A DNA stretch of 64,000 nucleotides from assembly GCA_963742715.1 (NCBI GenBank), contig CAVUMR010000002.1, positions 2,356,001 through 2,420,000 on the forward strand, read 5' to 3'. The notes beneath the pieces were generated by a model, which saw only the letters and a program-made list of their open reading frames with translations, made no database searches and was not told the origin of the DNA. A program made the translations under genes and the position numbers. This document shows, piece by piece, positions 1 to 8,091 of this stretch. The first letter of the stretch is position 1; each line of letters begins with the position of its first letter. The DNA is from CAVUMR01 sp963742715. Its GTDB lineage: Bacteria; Actinomycetota; Actinomycetes; Mycobacteriales; Micromonosporaceae.

Positions 1-1180
1 ACACCAGCCGGTGGTCTCCCATGACGAAGATCTGACCCTCCGGCACGGTCACCGGATCGAACCGGCGGGACCGGCATTCGTGCGCGTCCGGCGGTACGTC
101 CACCGGGGAGTTCTCGAAAATGTAGGTCTCCGCCAGGGGGTACCCGTTGACGGTGACCCGGCCCTTGACGTCGCAGCACGCCACGATGTCGCCGGGCAGT
201 CCGACCACCCGCTTGATGAAGTCCTTCTGCCCGGGTTGGCTGATCCCGACCAGGTCACCGAGGTTTCTCGCCACCCGGCCCACCACGCTGGACGGTGGCG
301 GTGCTACGTGCTCGGGCGCCCAGCGGTCGGTACCGCGGAACACCACCACCTCGCCCCGCTTCGGCGCGCGTACGTCGTAGACGACCTTGTTCACCAGTAC
401 CCGGTCACCGACCGCCAGCGTGTTCTCCATCGAGCCGGACGGGATGAAGAACGCCTGCAGCAGGAAGGTGCGGATCAGTACCGCGAGACAGAACGCGATG
501 ATGATCAGCAGCGGCAGCTCCTGCCAGAGCGGCATGTGCCGGCGCCGGCCGAACACCCGCTCCCGAGGGGCGGTACTGCCGGTAGCTCCGGTCCGGGTCC
601 GCGGCTCAGCGGCACCGGCACGGGCGACCGCGCCGGACTGGTCGGATGCGTCGGACCGCTGGCCGGGGTACGTCTGCGGCTCGGACCGCCCCGGGTATCC
701 GCCGGCACCACGGCCGGACTGGACGTCGTAGTCGGACTGGTGGCTGGTCTCTGCCGCGGGTTGCCGGCCGATCCCCGGGTCCGGCCGCGGACCGGGTTGA
801 CGTCCTGGTCGGGGGCCGGGCTGCGGCTCGGGCCGGCCGGCGCGGGTGCTGCGGTAGGTACCCGGTTCGGGTGCTGGTCTCGGGCCGGTGGGCTCGCTCC
901 AGCCGGATGACTCGCCCCAGCCGTCCGGCTCGACCTCCGGCCGGGAAGGCGCCGGGTAGCCGGACGCGGCGGCCCGGTACGGATCCGGGTCCGGGCTTCG
1001 AACAGGCTCGTCCCAGTAGGGATTGGCGCTCGGGGCGTCCTGCGACCATGCGCTCGGGTACCCGGGCGGCGGAGATGATCCACCACGCGACGGCATCGGA
1101 CGCCGGGGGCGGCCGTATTCGCGGCCGCGCCGACCTCTGGCGTCGCGATCGTCGGATTCGTCGTCCGTTACCCCGTCCAT
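1..1180 (-). CDS. lepB: Signal peptidase I (C-terminus beyond window)
   Basis: Membrane serine protease that removes signal peptides from Sec/Tat substrates on the outer face of the membrane. The minus strand reads an ATG at 1180, then about 215 residues rich in Pro, Arg, Ser and Gly, then MPLWQELPLLIIIAF as the single membrane anchor. It continues with PSGSMENTL (catalytic Ser near residue 250), FIKRVVGLPGD (catalytic Lys near 323) and FVMGDHR close to the window edge. The frame is still open at position 1, so only the last residues are missing. The long disordered cytosolic extension is typical of some actinobacterial LepB proteins but is large here. The ATG at 1180 has no clear ribosome site, so the start is uncertain. 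It lies downstream of rplS, as in related genomes. Confidence 0.93.
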   Translation of the reverse strand, partial: MDGVTDDESDDRDARGRRGREYGRPRRPMPSRGGSSPPPGYPSAWSQDAPSANPYWDEPVRSPDPDPYRAAASGYPAPSRPEVEPDGWGESSGWSEPTGPRPAPEPGTYRSTRAGRPEPQPGPRPGRQPGPRPDPGIGRQPAAETSHQSDYDVQSGRGAGGYPGRSEPQTYPGQRSDASDQSGAVARAGAAEPRTRTGATGSTAPRERVFGRRRHMPLWQELPLLIIIAFCLAVLIRTFLLQAFFIPSGSMENTLAVGDRVLVNKVVYDVRAPKRGEVVVFRGTDRWAPEHVAPPPSSVVGRVARNLGDLVGISQPGQKDFIKRVVGLPGDIVACCDVKGRVTVNGYPLAETYIFENSPVDVPPDAHECRSRRFDPVTVPEGQIFVMGDHRLV

Positions 1181-1281
1181 CACCGGCAGAGCCTAGACGG
1201 GTTCAGCCACGCGGGTCACCTGGGCGGACGACAACAGAATCACCCTGGGTGACGAACTACCGCTAAAGCGACAGATAGGAC

Positions 1282-1312
1282 GGGCCGGTCTGGCGTACGA
1301 CGGAACCGGCCC
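1282..1312 (-). terminator. Hairpin between rplS and lepB
   Basis: GGGCCGGT and ACCGGCCC form a perfect 8-bp stem around a 15-nt loop, about 40 bp after the rplS stop codon. There is no T tract, which is common for terminators in high-GC actinobacteria. It could end or attenuate the rpsP-rplS transcript before lepB. Confidence 0.5.
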
Positions 1313-1351
1313 TTGAACCAGCGGGGCGGCCGGTCCGACCGCCCGCACGGA

Positions 1352-1708
1352 TCAGCTGGCCGGCTTGTCCCGACGCTCCTTGATCTTCGCCTTCTTGCCG
1401 CGCAGGTCGCGCAGGTAGTACAGCTTGGCGCGGCGCACCAGGCCGCGGGCGGCGACCTCGATCCGGTCGAGCACCGGGCTGTTGATCGGGAACGTCCGCT
1501 CCACGCCAACCCCGAAGCTGATCTTGCGGATGGTGAAGGTCTCGCGCAGGCCGGAGCCCTGGCGCCGGATCACCGTTCCCTGGAAAACCTGAATCCGGGA
1601 CCGGTTACCCTCAACCACCCGCACGTGCACCTTGAGCGTGTCGCCGGGCCGGAAGTCCGGGAGGTCGGCCCGCTGCGACTGGGCGTCCAGAGCGTCCAGC
1701 GTGTTCAT
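1352..1708 (-). CDS. rplS: 50S ribosomal protein L19
   Basis: Ribosomal protein at the 30S-50S interface. The 118-residue product has the full L19 layout: N-terminal FRPGDTLKVHVRVVEG, central FQGTVIRRQGSG and FTIRKISFGVGVER, and the C-terminal KLYYLRDLRGKKAKIKER signature. Length is normal for the family. It follows trmD on the same strand across a gap of about 98 bp, and lepB follows it, which is the standard order for the rpsP-rimM-trmD-rplS cluster. A hairpin lies downstream at 1282-1312. Confidence 0.98.
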   Translation of the reverse strand: MNTLDALDAQSQRADLPDFRPGDTLKVHVRVVEGNRSRIQVFQGTVIRRQGSGLRETFTIRKISFGVGVERTFPINSPVLDRIEVAARGLVRRAKLYYLRDLRGKKAKIKERRDKPAS

Positions 1709-1806
1709 GGCACTGCTTCCTCAGGGCTCAAGGCGCGCGAAATGCGCCGGATCGGTTTAGGGATCAGATCTACGGCGGCGGACTCGGTGCGTCCGCGGCA
1801 ACCCCA

Positions 1807-2580
1807 CTACTCTGCCACACCGTCCGGGCGTACCTGAAATCCGCCCCCCGCCAGGACGTCCCGGTCCCGCTTGTCCAGTTCCTCGGCGGGCAGCGCGGCC
1901 AGCATGTCCGGCCGCCGCGCGGCGGTACGCAACAGGGCCTGCTGCCGGCGCCACAGAGCCTGCTTGGCGTGGTCGCCGGACCGCAGTACCGCCGGCACCT
2001 CGTGCCCTCGCCAGCTGGCCGGTTTGGTGTACAACGGCGCCTCCAGCAGTCCCGCCGCGTGCGACTCCTCGACGAGCGAGTCCGCGTTGCCGAGTACGCC
2101 GGGCAGCAACCGGGTCACCGCTTCCATGATCGCGAGTACCGCGACCTCGCCACCGAACACGACGAAGTCACCGAGCGAAACCTCGGTCACCGGCATCCGA
2201 CCGGCCGCTTCGTCCAGTACCCGCTGGTCGATGCCCTCGTACCGGCCGCAGCCGAACACCAGCCACGGCTCGGTGGCGAGTTCGGCGGCGAGCCGCTGGG
2301 TGAACGGCACGCCGGCCGGGGTCGGTACCAGCAGCCGCGGCGGCGGGGCATCGGCGGGTACCAGCGCGTCCAGCGCCTCTCCCCACGGCTCGGGCCGCAT
2401 CACCATGCCCGGCCCGCCGCCGTACGGAGTGTCGTCCACGGTCCGGTGTACGTCGTGCGTCCAGGTCCGGAGGTCGTGGATCCGCAGGTCGAGCTGCCCG
2501 GTCTCGCGGGCCCGACCGAGCAGGGACAGTTCGAGCGGGCTCAGGTACTCCGGGAAGATCGTGATGACATCAACGCGCAC
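1807..2580 (-). CDS. trmD: tRNA (guanine37-N1)-methyltransferase
   Basis: SPOUT-family enzyme that methylates G37 of tRNAs with a G at position 36, using SAM, to prevent +1 frameshifting. The 257-residue product starts MRVDVITIFPEYLSPL and carries DDTPYGGGPGMV, the SAM-binding knot FGCGRYEGIDQRV and VSLGDFVVFGGEVA. All are diagnostic TrmD motifs. It sits between rimM and rplS. The gap to rimM holds a 20-bp tandem repeat (2631-2710). Confidence 0.98.
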   Translation of the reverse strand: MRVDVITIFPEYLSPLELSLLGRARETGQLDLRIHDLRTWTHDVHRTVDDTPYGGGPGMVMRPEPWGEALDALVPADAPPPRLLVPTPAGVPFTQRLAAELATEPWLVFGCGRYEGIDQRVLDEAAGRMPVTEVSLGDFVVFGGEVAVLAIMEAVTRLLPGVLGNADSLVEESHAAGLLEAPLYTKPASWRGHEVPAVLRSGDHAKQALWRRQQALLRTAARRPDMLAALPAEELDKRDRDVLAGGGFQVRPDGVAE

Positions 2581-2630
2581 GGGCCCCTGCCTCAGGTCGG
2601 GCCGCCCTGGTGGCGAGCCGTTCCCGGTCG

Positions 2631-2710
2631 CCGGGCCGCTTACTCGGCCACCGGGCCGCCTACTCGGCCACCGGGCCGCCTACTCGGCCACCGGGCCGCT
2701 TACTCGGCCA
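2631..2710. repeat. 4 x 20-bp tandem repeat between rimM and trmD
   Basis: Four head-to-tail copies of a 20-bp unit (CCGGGCCGCYTACTCGGCCA, Y = C or T) fill the rimM-trmD gap. Each unit has GGCC arms around TACT and could form a small hairpin in the mRNA. The two variants differ at a single base, so the copies are recent. No open reading frame is preserved through them. Confidence 0.9.
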
Positions 2711-2752
2711 CCACCGGCGAGAGCCGCTACCGGCTGTCGCCCGGGGAGCCGC

Positions 2753-3274
2753 TTACAGGTCGAACAGCCCGCCGGGTGGGGTGACGACGATCCGACCGCC
2801 GGCCACGTCGACCTCCGGCACGATCGCGCGGACGAACGGTACGAGCGCCTCGCGCCGGTCGGCGAGCCGTACCACCAGCAGGTCGCTGGCCGGTGCGTGC
2901 TGGATGCGCACCACCTCGCCGATCCGCTCCCCCGCCTCGGTGACCACCGCCAGCCCGAGCAGGTGCTGGTCGTGGAACTCGTCGGGATCGTCCGACACGG
3001 TCAACTCGTCCACGTCGACAACCAGCCGTACGCCGCGCAGCTCCTCCGCGGCGTCCCGGTCGAGTACCCCGTCGAAGGCCACGATGAGTCGCGGCTTGCC
3101 GCCGGTGACGTGACCGCGGGCGTACTCGATGGTCAGTGGACCGGCATCGGCCGGATCGGTGCTCAGCACCGATCCGGCCGTGAAACGTTCACCCGGATCA
3201 TCCGTCCGCACGTCCACCAGGACCTCGCCCCGGATACCGTGCGCCCGGATCACCTGTCCGACGGTCAGCTGCAT
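2753..3274 (-). CDS. rimM: 16S rRNA processing protein RimM
   Basis: Ribosome maturation factor that binds S19 and helps assemble the 30S head. The chosen ATG at 3274 opens MQLTVGQVIRAHGIRGEV, the normal RimM N-terminus. An upstream ATG at 3343 would add 23 unrelated residues and overlap khpA. The product is 173 residues, with the RimM domain first and a PRC-barrel-like C-terminal half (DQHLLGLAVVTEAGERIGEV), ending VVTPPGGLFDL as in homologues. It is co-directional with khpA (28 bp upstream) and trmD (downstream). Confidence 0.97.
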   Translation of the reverse strand: MQLTVGQVIRAHGIRGEVLVDVRTDDPGERFTAGSVLSTDPADAGPLTIEYARGHVTGGKPRLIVAFDGVLDRDAAEELRGVRLVVDVDELTVSDDPDEFHDQHLLGLAVVTEAGERIGEVVRIQHAPASDLLVVRLADRREALVPFVRAIVPEVDVAGGRIVVTPPGGLFDL

Positions 3275-3302
3275 GGTGTCGCCTTCGGTGCGCAACCGAC
3301 CC

Positions 3303-3533
3303 TCAGTAGCTGTCGACGATCTCGACCCGCACGCCCCGCCCACCGACGGACGAGACGACCTGGCGCAGCGCCCTCGCGGTGCGGCCGCCGCGGCCGATCA
3401 CGGTACCAAGATCCTCAGGGTGCACCCGGATCTCGAGCCGGCGACCCTTCCGCGAGTTGACCAGCCGTACCCGCACGTCGTCGGGGTGGCCGACGATGCC
3501 GCGGACCAGGTGCTCGAGCGCGGGCCGGAGCAC
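3303..3533 (-). CDS. khpA: KH-domain RNA-binding protein KhpA
   Basis: Small single-KH RNA-binding protein, about 76 residues, usually encoded between rpsP and rimM in Gram-positive bacteria. The GTG at 3533 lies one base after the rpsP stop codon (TGA, 3537-3535) and gives the family-typical start LRPALEHLVRGIV. An ATG at 3560 would lie inside rpsP. The KH GxxG loop is seen as TVIGRGGRTARAL. The tight spacing implies translational coupling to rpsP. Confidence 0.95.
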   Translation of the reverse strand: MLRPALEHLVRGIVGHPDDVRVRLVNSRKGRRLEIRVHPEDLGTVIGRGGRTARALRQVVSSVGGRGVRVEIVDSY

Positions 3534-3534
3534 C

Positions 3535-4206
3535 TCAGGAGTCCGAGCCGGCGTCCGCACCGGCCTTCCCCTCCTGGTCAGCCGGCTTGTCGCCGGCCTT
3601 CGCCGCCTTGGCCTTGCCCTTAGCCTCGCCGTCCGCCGCGGTCTCGGCCGCCGCGTCGGCCGGCTTCTCGGCCTTGGCCGCGGCCTTTGCCGGCTTGTCA
3701 GCCTTCTCGGCCTTGTCAGCCTTCTCAGGCTTGTCAGCCTTCTCGGCCTTGTCAGCCTTCTCAGGCTTGTCAGCCTTCTCGGCCTTGTCAGCCTTCTCGG
3801 CCTTGTCGGCAGCGGACTTCTTGGCCGGTCGCTTCTTCTCCGGCTTCGCCTCGGTCTCGGCGAGACCGCCGGCCGCCTTGGCCTCGGCCTCGTACAGCGC
3901 CTGCTTGTCCTGCTTGGGCGCCGCGACCAGCAGCGGCGGCGGCGCGGGCAGGCCCTTGAACTTCTGCCAGTCGCCGGTCCGGGAAAGGATCGCCTGGACC
4001 GCCTCGCTCGGCTGCGCGCCGACGGACAGCCAGTGCTGGGCCCGCTCGGAGTTCACCTCGATGAACGAGGGGTCCTCCTTCGGGTGGTACCTCCCGATGT
4101 ACTCGATGGCGCGCCCGTCCCGCTTGGTCCGGGAGTCGGCGACGACAATGCGGTACTGCGGCGTGCGGATTTTGCCCATCCGCATGAGCCGAATGCGTAC
4201 GGCCAC
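3535..4206 (-). CDS. rpsP: 30S ribosomal protein S16 with long Lys/Ala/Glu tail
   Basis: The first 90 or so residues are canonical S16 (MAVRIRLMRMGKIRTPQYR, then YHPKEDPSFIEVNSERAQHW and AVQAILSRTGDW). The protein is then extended to 223 residues by a charged tail built on ADKAEK and ADKPEK repeats (DNA about 3690-3810, tandem 9- and 18-bp units). Bacterial S16 is usually 80-170 residues; actinobacteria often have an Ala/Lys-rich tail, but this one is long and clearly repeat-expanded. The tail is expected to be disordered and basic/acidic mixed. First gene of the rpsP-khpA-rimM-trmD-rplS cluster. Confidence 0.97.
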   Translation of the reverse strand: MAVRIRLMRMGKIRTPQYRIVVADSRTKRDGRAIEYIGRYHPKEDPSFIEVNSERAQHWLSVGAQPSEAVQAILSRTGDWQKFKGLPAPPPLLVAAPKQDKQALYEAEAKAAGGLAETEAKPEKKRPAKKSAADKAEKADKAEKADKPEKADKAEKADKPEKADKAEKADKPAKAAAKAEKPADAAAETAADGEAKGKAKAAKAGDKPADQEGKAGADAGSDS

Positions 4207-4445
4207 GGTTGTGCTCGCTCCTGAAGTCTTGGGTGCTTCGGGTGAGCGTGCCGCGGGCCACGTGGGGAGTGACCGCGGTTGCTCGGCTGACTGGCCGCGC
4301 GCCGGCGAGAGGGTCCGAACGCGTGCCGATTCAGCGTGTCATTGTGCCAGACGAGCCAGGTTACCGACGAACCAGCCCGTAGATCGGGCGACACGGCCAC
4401 CGGTACGAGTGGTGCGACCACCGGGAGCGGGCGGACCGCCGACGC

Positions 4446-4691
4446 TCACGGCCGAAGGACCGCGGGCTCCTCGACGCTCGGCTCCGCGCCGACATAGTCG
4501 TAGTAGTAACCGGAGTCATAACTTCCCGCCCGCCGGTACCGATGCCGCTCGCGCTGAACGCCGCCGCCGTCGTACCAGTCGAAAACACCGATCTGCGGCG
4601 CCTGACCGTCGTCATTGGCGCGTACCTGGAGCAGTTGCCCGTCAAGCTTGCCGCCACGCAAGATCACATTGATGAACAGTGCGCGTCCCAC
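4446..4691 (-). CDS. Small acidic/Tyr-rich hypothetical protein
   Basis: The GTG at 4691 is preceded at a good distance by a strong ribosome site (AAAGGAG), which decides against the ATG at 4784. The 81-residue product begins GRALFINVILRGGKLDGQLL, has a WYDGGG turn and a Tyr/Ser/Asp-rich tail (SYDSGYYYDYVGAEP). I do not recognise a family and see no membrane segment. It ends about 240 bp upstream of rpsP on the same strand, so it may be co-transcribed, but it has its own leader region. Confidence 0.65.
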   Translation of the reverse strand: MGRALFINVILRGGKLDGQLLQVRANDDGQAPQIGVFDWYDGGGVQRERHRYRRAGSYDSGYYYDYVGAEPSVEEPAVLRP

Positions 4692-5036
4692 CGCAGGCTC
4701 CTTTCCAAGATCCTTCGCCGGGTACGTCCGAGCCAGGGTGATGAGCGGAATCCGAACCGCTCGAAATGAGCCTTTCAGGATCATCAGCGCTGCACATCCA
4801 CCGTGGAGCCAGATTCAGCCGCGCCATTTACTCGACCGTAGCCCGGCCGCGGAACAGCTGTCGTGGCTGGCGATCCGGCCGGCGTGGACGGTCAGACCAG
4901 GCAGTCCCAACCGGTCGCGGCTATGGTTGAGGTGACCCGGTCGCGTCCAGACCACGCGGCAGATTCCCTCACCAGGGTCATCGTGACGCTCCGGACCCAG
5001 GCGGCACACCAGTCACTAGGTCCGTGAGTAGGAGCG
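4692..5036. other. Intergenic region between divergent genes
   Basis: A 345-bp gap between the small hypothetical gene (minus) and the desaturase (plus). It should hold both promoters. The desaturase ATG is preceded by TAGGAGCG. I see no convincing repeat, RNA gene or clear promoter hexamer pair. Confidence 0.5.
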
Positions 5037-6089
5037 ATGACAACAGCCGAGTTGAACACACCCGTGGGTGTCACCCGGGGCAGTGATTTCGCCGAACTAT
5101 CGAGGCGGGTGAAGCAGGCCGGCCTGCTCAACCGACATCCCGCCTATTACACGCTGAAGATCGCGATGAACGCGGTACTGCTCGGCGCCGGCTGCCTCGC
5201 CTTCGTCCTGGTCGGGGACTCCTGGTGGTCGCTGCTCCTCGCCGGTTACCTGGCGGTCGCGTTCACGCAGGTGGCGTTCATGGGTCACGACGCCGGCCAC
5301 AAGCAGATCTTCCGGACCGGTCGCGCCAGCGACGTACTGGGCCTGCTCCACGGCAACCTCGTGCTCGGTATGAGCTACGGCTGGTGGGTGGACAAGCACA
5401 ACCGGCACCACGCCCACCCCAACGACGTCGGCAAGGACCCCGATGTGGCACCGGGGGCACTGGTGTACACCGCTGACGAAGCGTCGCGTCGACGGGGCTT
5501 CGGGCGTCTCATCACGCTGAACCAGGCGTACCTGTTCTTCCCCATGCTGCTGCTGGAGGCGCTGAGCCTGCGGGTGACCAGCATCCAGATGCTCACCCGC
5601 CGTACCGGCCGGGGACAGGCGTACCGGCGCACCGAACTGCTGCTGATCCTGTTCAACACCGTCGGCTATCTGGCCGCGGTGTTCCTGGTGCTGTCGCCGC
5701 TCAAGGCGCTGGTCTTCGTCGTCGTACATCAGGGCCTGTTCGGGCTGTACCTCGGCATGTCGTTCGCGCCGAACCACAAGGGCATGCCGATGCTGACCGC
5801 CGACGAGGCCCGGGACTTCCTGCGCCGACAGGTGCTGACCTCACGAAACGTACGTGGCAGCCGGCTGACCGACTTCGTCCTCGGAGGCCTGAACTACCAG
5901 ATCGAGCACCACCTGTTCCCGAACATGCCACGCCCGAGCCTGCGCCGCGCACAGAGAGTGGTGCGTGGCTTCTGTGCCGAACGGGGCATCCGCTATGTGG
6001 AGACCAGCGCGCTGGCCTCGTACGTCCAGGTGCTCCGCCATCTGCACAGCGTCGGCGAGACAACGATGCGTACCCAACCGGCCACCTGA
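5037..6089 (+). CDS. Membrane fatty-acid desaturase
   Basis: Di-iron acyl desaturase of the integral-membrane FADS-like superfamily, which introduces a double bond into acyl-lipids or acyl-CoA. All three histidine clusters are present: HDAGH (about residue 84), HNRHH (about 122) and QIEHHLFP near residue 286. Two pairs of hydrophobic segments surround them. The 350-residue length is normal. The ATG at 5037 has the ribosome site TAGGAGCG. It is a single gene, convergent with the GAF-ANTAR gene. The substrate and double-bond position cannot be read from sequence. Confidence 0.92.
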   Translation: MTTAELNTPVGVTRGSDFAELSRRVKQAGLLNRHPAYYTLKIAMNAVLLGAGCLAFVLVGDSWWSLLLAGYLAVAFTQVAFMGHDAGHKQIFRTGRASDVLGLLHGNLVLGMSYGWWVDKHNRHHAHPNDVGKDPDVAPGALVYTADEASRRRGFGRLITLNQAYLFFPMLLLEALSLRVTSIQMLTRRTGRGQAYRRTELLLILFNTVGYLAAVFLVLSPLKALVFVVVHQGLFGLYLGMSFAPNHKGMPMLTADEARDFLRRQVLTSRNVRGSRLTDFVLGGLNYQIEHHLFPNMPRPSLRRAQRVVRGFCAERGIRYVETSALASYVQVLRHLHSVGETTMRTQPAT

Positions 6090-6115
6090 CCTGTCCCGTA
6101 CGCCGGAAACCGCGC

Positions 6116-6148
6116 GAGCGACCCGGCGGCCGTCAGGTCAGGTCGCTC
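6116..6148. terminator. Hairpin between convergent desaturase and GAF-ANTAR genes
   Basis: GAGCGACC and GGTCGCTC form a perfect 8-bp stem around a 17-nt loop, lying between two convergent stop codons. It is probably a bidirectional terminator. No T tract is seen. Confidence 0.5.
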
Positions 6149-6156
6149 TCCACCCG

Positions 6157-6939
6157 TCAGCCGGCGCCGGGTTGGCCGCCGGCCGCCTCGTCCGCGGCGA
6201 CCGTCGGTGCCTGACCCATCGTCAGCAACCGGCCGTCGCCGGTCCCGTCGATGATCTCGCGGGCGATGTCGGACAGGCGGCGGTTGTGTGACCGGGCGAA
6301 CGAGCGCATGATCGCGAACGCCTGGTCGACATCGCTGCCGGAGCGCTCGGCGAGGATTCCCTTGGCCTGCTCGATGACAATCCTGCTGGTCAGAGCCGCC
6401 TGCAGCTGCTCGGCGACGAGCTCGCGCTGACGCATCGCACGCTGCTGCAACAGCGAGATGGTCGCGATGTCGGCCAGCGCCTGACCAAGCGTCAACAGCT
6501 CCGCTGACAGCGGATCGGGTTCGGTCCGGAAGATGTTGAGCGCACCGATCACGTCGCTGCGCAGCCGCATCGGCAGCGCGTCCACCGATCGGAATCCCGC
6601 CGCATCGACCCGCTGGGCGAACTGTGGCCAGCGGCCGGCCGCCTGCTCCAGGGTGGTGTTGATCACCGGCCGACCGGTCCGATAGCACTCCAGACACGGG
6701 CCCTCGTCCACCTGCAATTCGAACAGTTCGAGGACCCGCGCCTTCTCCATCGAAGCGGCAGCCACCCGGAGCTGGCCCTGATGGTCGGCGAGCATGAGCC
6801 CGGCCGCGGCGGCACCGAGCAGCTCGACACAGCGACTGGTGAGAATGTGCAGAAAGTCGATCACGTCGAAATCGTCGACGAGCGTGTCGGCAAGCTCGAC
6901 GAAGGTTTGTACGAGCCGTTGATCGTTATTGGCAGCCAT
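6157..6939 (-). CDS. GAF-ANTAR domain regulator
   Basis: Predicted RNA-binding antitermination regulator. The ATG at 6939 has an excellent ribosome site (AAGGAGG) and gives MAANNDQRLVQTFVELAD. The first two thirds form a GAF sensor domain (VELLGAAAAGLMLADHQG, DEGPCLECYRTGRPV). The C-terminal third is an ANTAR three-helix domain (LTSRIVIEQAKGILAER, then DVDQAFAIMRSFARSHNRRL). ANTAR domains bind paired hexaloop stem-loops in target mRNAs, and GAF-ANTAR proteins are common in actinobacteria. Its ligand is unknown. It lies 44 bp downstream of a second GAF-ANTAR gene, so the two are probably co-transcribed. Confidence 0.9.
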   Translation of the reverse strand: MAANNDQRLVQTFVELADTLVDDFDVIDFLHILTSRCVELLGAAAAGLMLADHQGQLRVAAASMEKARVLELFELQVDEGPCLECYRTGRPVINTTLEQAAGRWPQFAQRVDAAGFRSVDALPMRLRSDVIGALNIFRTEPDPLSAELLTLGQALADIATISLLQQRAMRQRELVAEQLQAALTSRIVIEQAKGILAERSGSDVDQAFAIMRSFARSHNRRLSDIAREIIDGTGDGRLLTMGQAPTVAADEAAGGQPGAG

Positions 6940-6983
6940 GTGCGGCCTCCTTGCGTGCAGGCACATTCCAGTGCCAATGAGTG

Positions 6984-7688
6984 CTATTCGAAGCGCAGAC
7001 GCCGTGCCACCACGTCCCGCGCGACGTCGTGTAGGGGCCGGTCGTGCCGGAACGCGTGCGCGCGGAGTCGTACCAGGGCCTCCTGCAGACCGACGCCGAG
7101 TTGCACGCTGATCATGCCGGTCGCCTGGTGTACGGCGGTGCGATTGCCTGCCGGTGGATCCGACAACCACCGGGGTACCTCCACAGGCCGGTGACCGTCC
7201 GCGGAATCGATCATCAGTGCGGTCGCGGCGTCCACGAACGTGAGTGCGTCGGCGAACTCCTCCTCGGTGAGTGAGCCGGCCATGATCCGGTACACCGTGA
7301 ACACGCCCAGGCGGATTGCCCCGATGTGCAGCGGCATCGCGAACACCGCGGCCACCCCCAAGTCGGCCATCGCGGCCGTGAACGCCGGTGACCGCGGCCG
7401 GGTCGGCTGAGCGAGATCAGCCTCCAGCACGAACTCCCCCGCCGCGGCTTCCACGGTCGGACCCTCGCCGAGGGTGAACTGGATCTCGTCCAGCCGGGCG
7501 CAGGTGGTGTTGGCGTACCACACCAACTCCCCTCCGCCCTGCCGGCCATTCCGCTCGGCCAGCACATTGAGGGCGACACCATCGACGTTGAGCGCCAATG
7601 CGCACCGGAGTGCCGAATCGCCCGGCCCGTGGAGGCCACCGTTGGCCGCGAGCTGATCGAGCACCAGGGTCATGCCACCGGAGACCAT
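6984..7688 (-). CDS. Second GAF-ANTAR domain regulator
   Basis: Paralogue in architecture to the gene just downstream: a GAF-like domain (VLAERNGRQGGGELVWYANT, FTLGEGPTVEAAAGE, VFAMPLHIGAIRLGVF) followed by an ANTAR helix set (NRTAVHQATGMISVQLGVG, EALVRLRAHAFRHDRPL). The two proteins have clearly diverged in sequence. The ATG at 7688 (MVSGGMTLVLDQL) is chosen over 7673 and the longer 7751 start, but no ribosome site settles it. It probably heads a two-gene transcript that also responds to an unknown small-molecule or redox signal. Confidence 0.85.
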   Translation of the reverse strand: MVSGGMTLVLDQLAANGGLHGPGDSALRCALALNVDGVALNVLAERNGRQGGGELVWYANTTCARLDEIQFTLGEGPTVEAAAGEFVLEADLAQPTRPRSPAFTAAMADLGVAAVFAMPLHIGAIRLGVFTVYRIMAGSLTEEEFADALTFVDAATALMIDSADGHRPVEVPRWLSDPPAGNRTAVHQATGMISVQLGVGLQEALVRLRAHAFRHDRPLHDVARDVVARRLRFE

Positions 7689-8091
7689 GCCCGCGTTACC
7701 CGTTTCCGCTAACTGAAGGATTACACCCGGACATGGTCGACACCCAACCACCGGCGACCGCGAACCAGCCGGTCGTCGGCCGGTTCATCCTGAGCGTCCG
7801 GCAAGGGCTTATCCCGCCAGTCTTGTCTACGTCCCGTTCTGCCGCCCCTCCGAGCAGGCATTTTCGAAAGTGTCGTCCTACCAGCGGGCCGCGCGGCCGG
7901 CGCTGTCGGCGGACCGACTGTGGTCGGCGGGAGTATGACGCGACCGCGATACCGCCTATTCGGATATTAGCCCACATAACTCGCGCGCATCTCGATTCAC
8001 GCACGTCTCGCGCGTACAGTGACCGTGCTGCCCCAGACCCCGGTAGCTGATATGTCTCTAGGTATCGCGCATACATCCCACCGGGGTCGCC
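7689..8091. other. Divergent intergenic region
   Basis: A 403-bp gap between the GAF-ANTAR pair (minus) and the hypothetical gene (plus). It includes an AT-richer patch around 7955-7985, unusual for this genome, which is a plausible promoter area. I see no ANTAR-type double stem-loop or RNA gene that I can defend. Confidence 0.45.

Noticed and set aside
1871..3460. Plus-strand 529-codon frame opposite trmD, rimM and khpA
   Set aside because: Shadow frame through the 20-bp repeats; the opposite strand has three certain genes.
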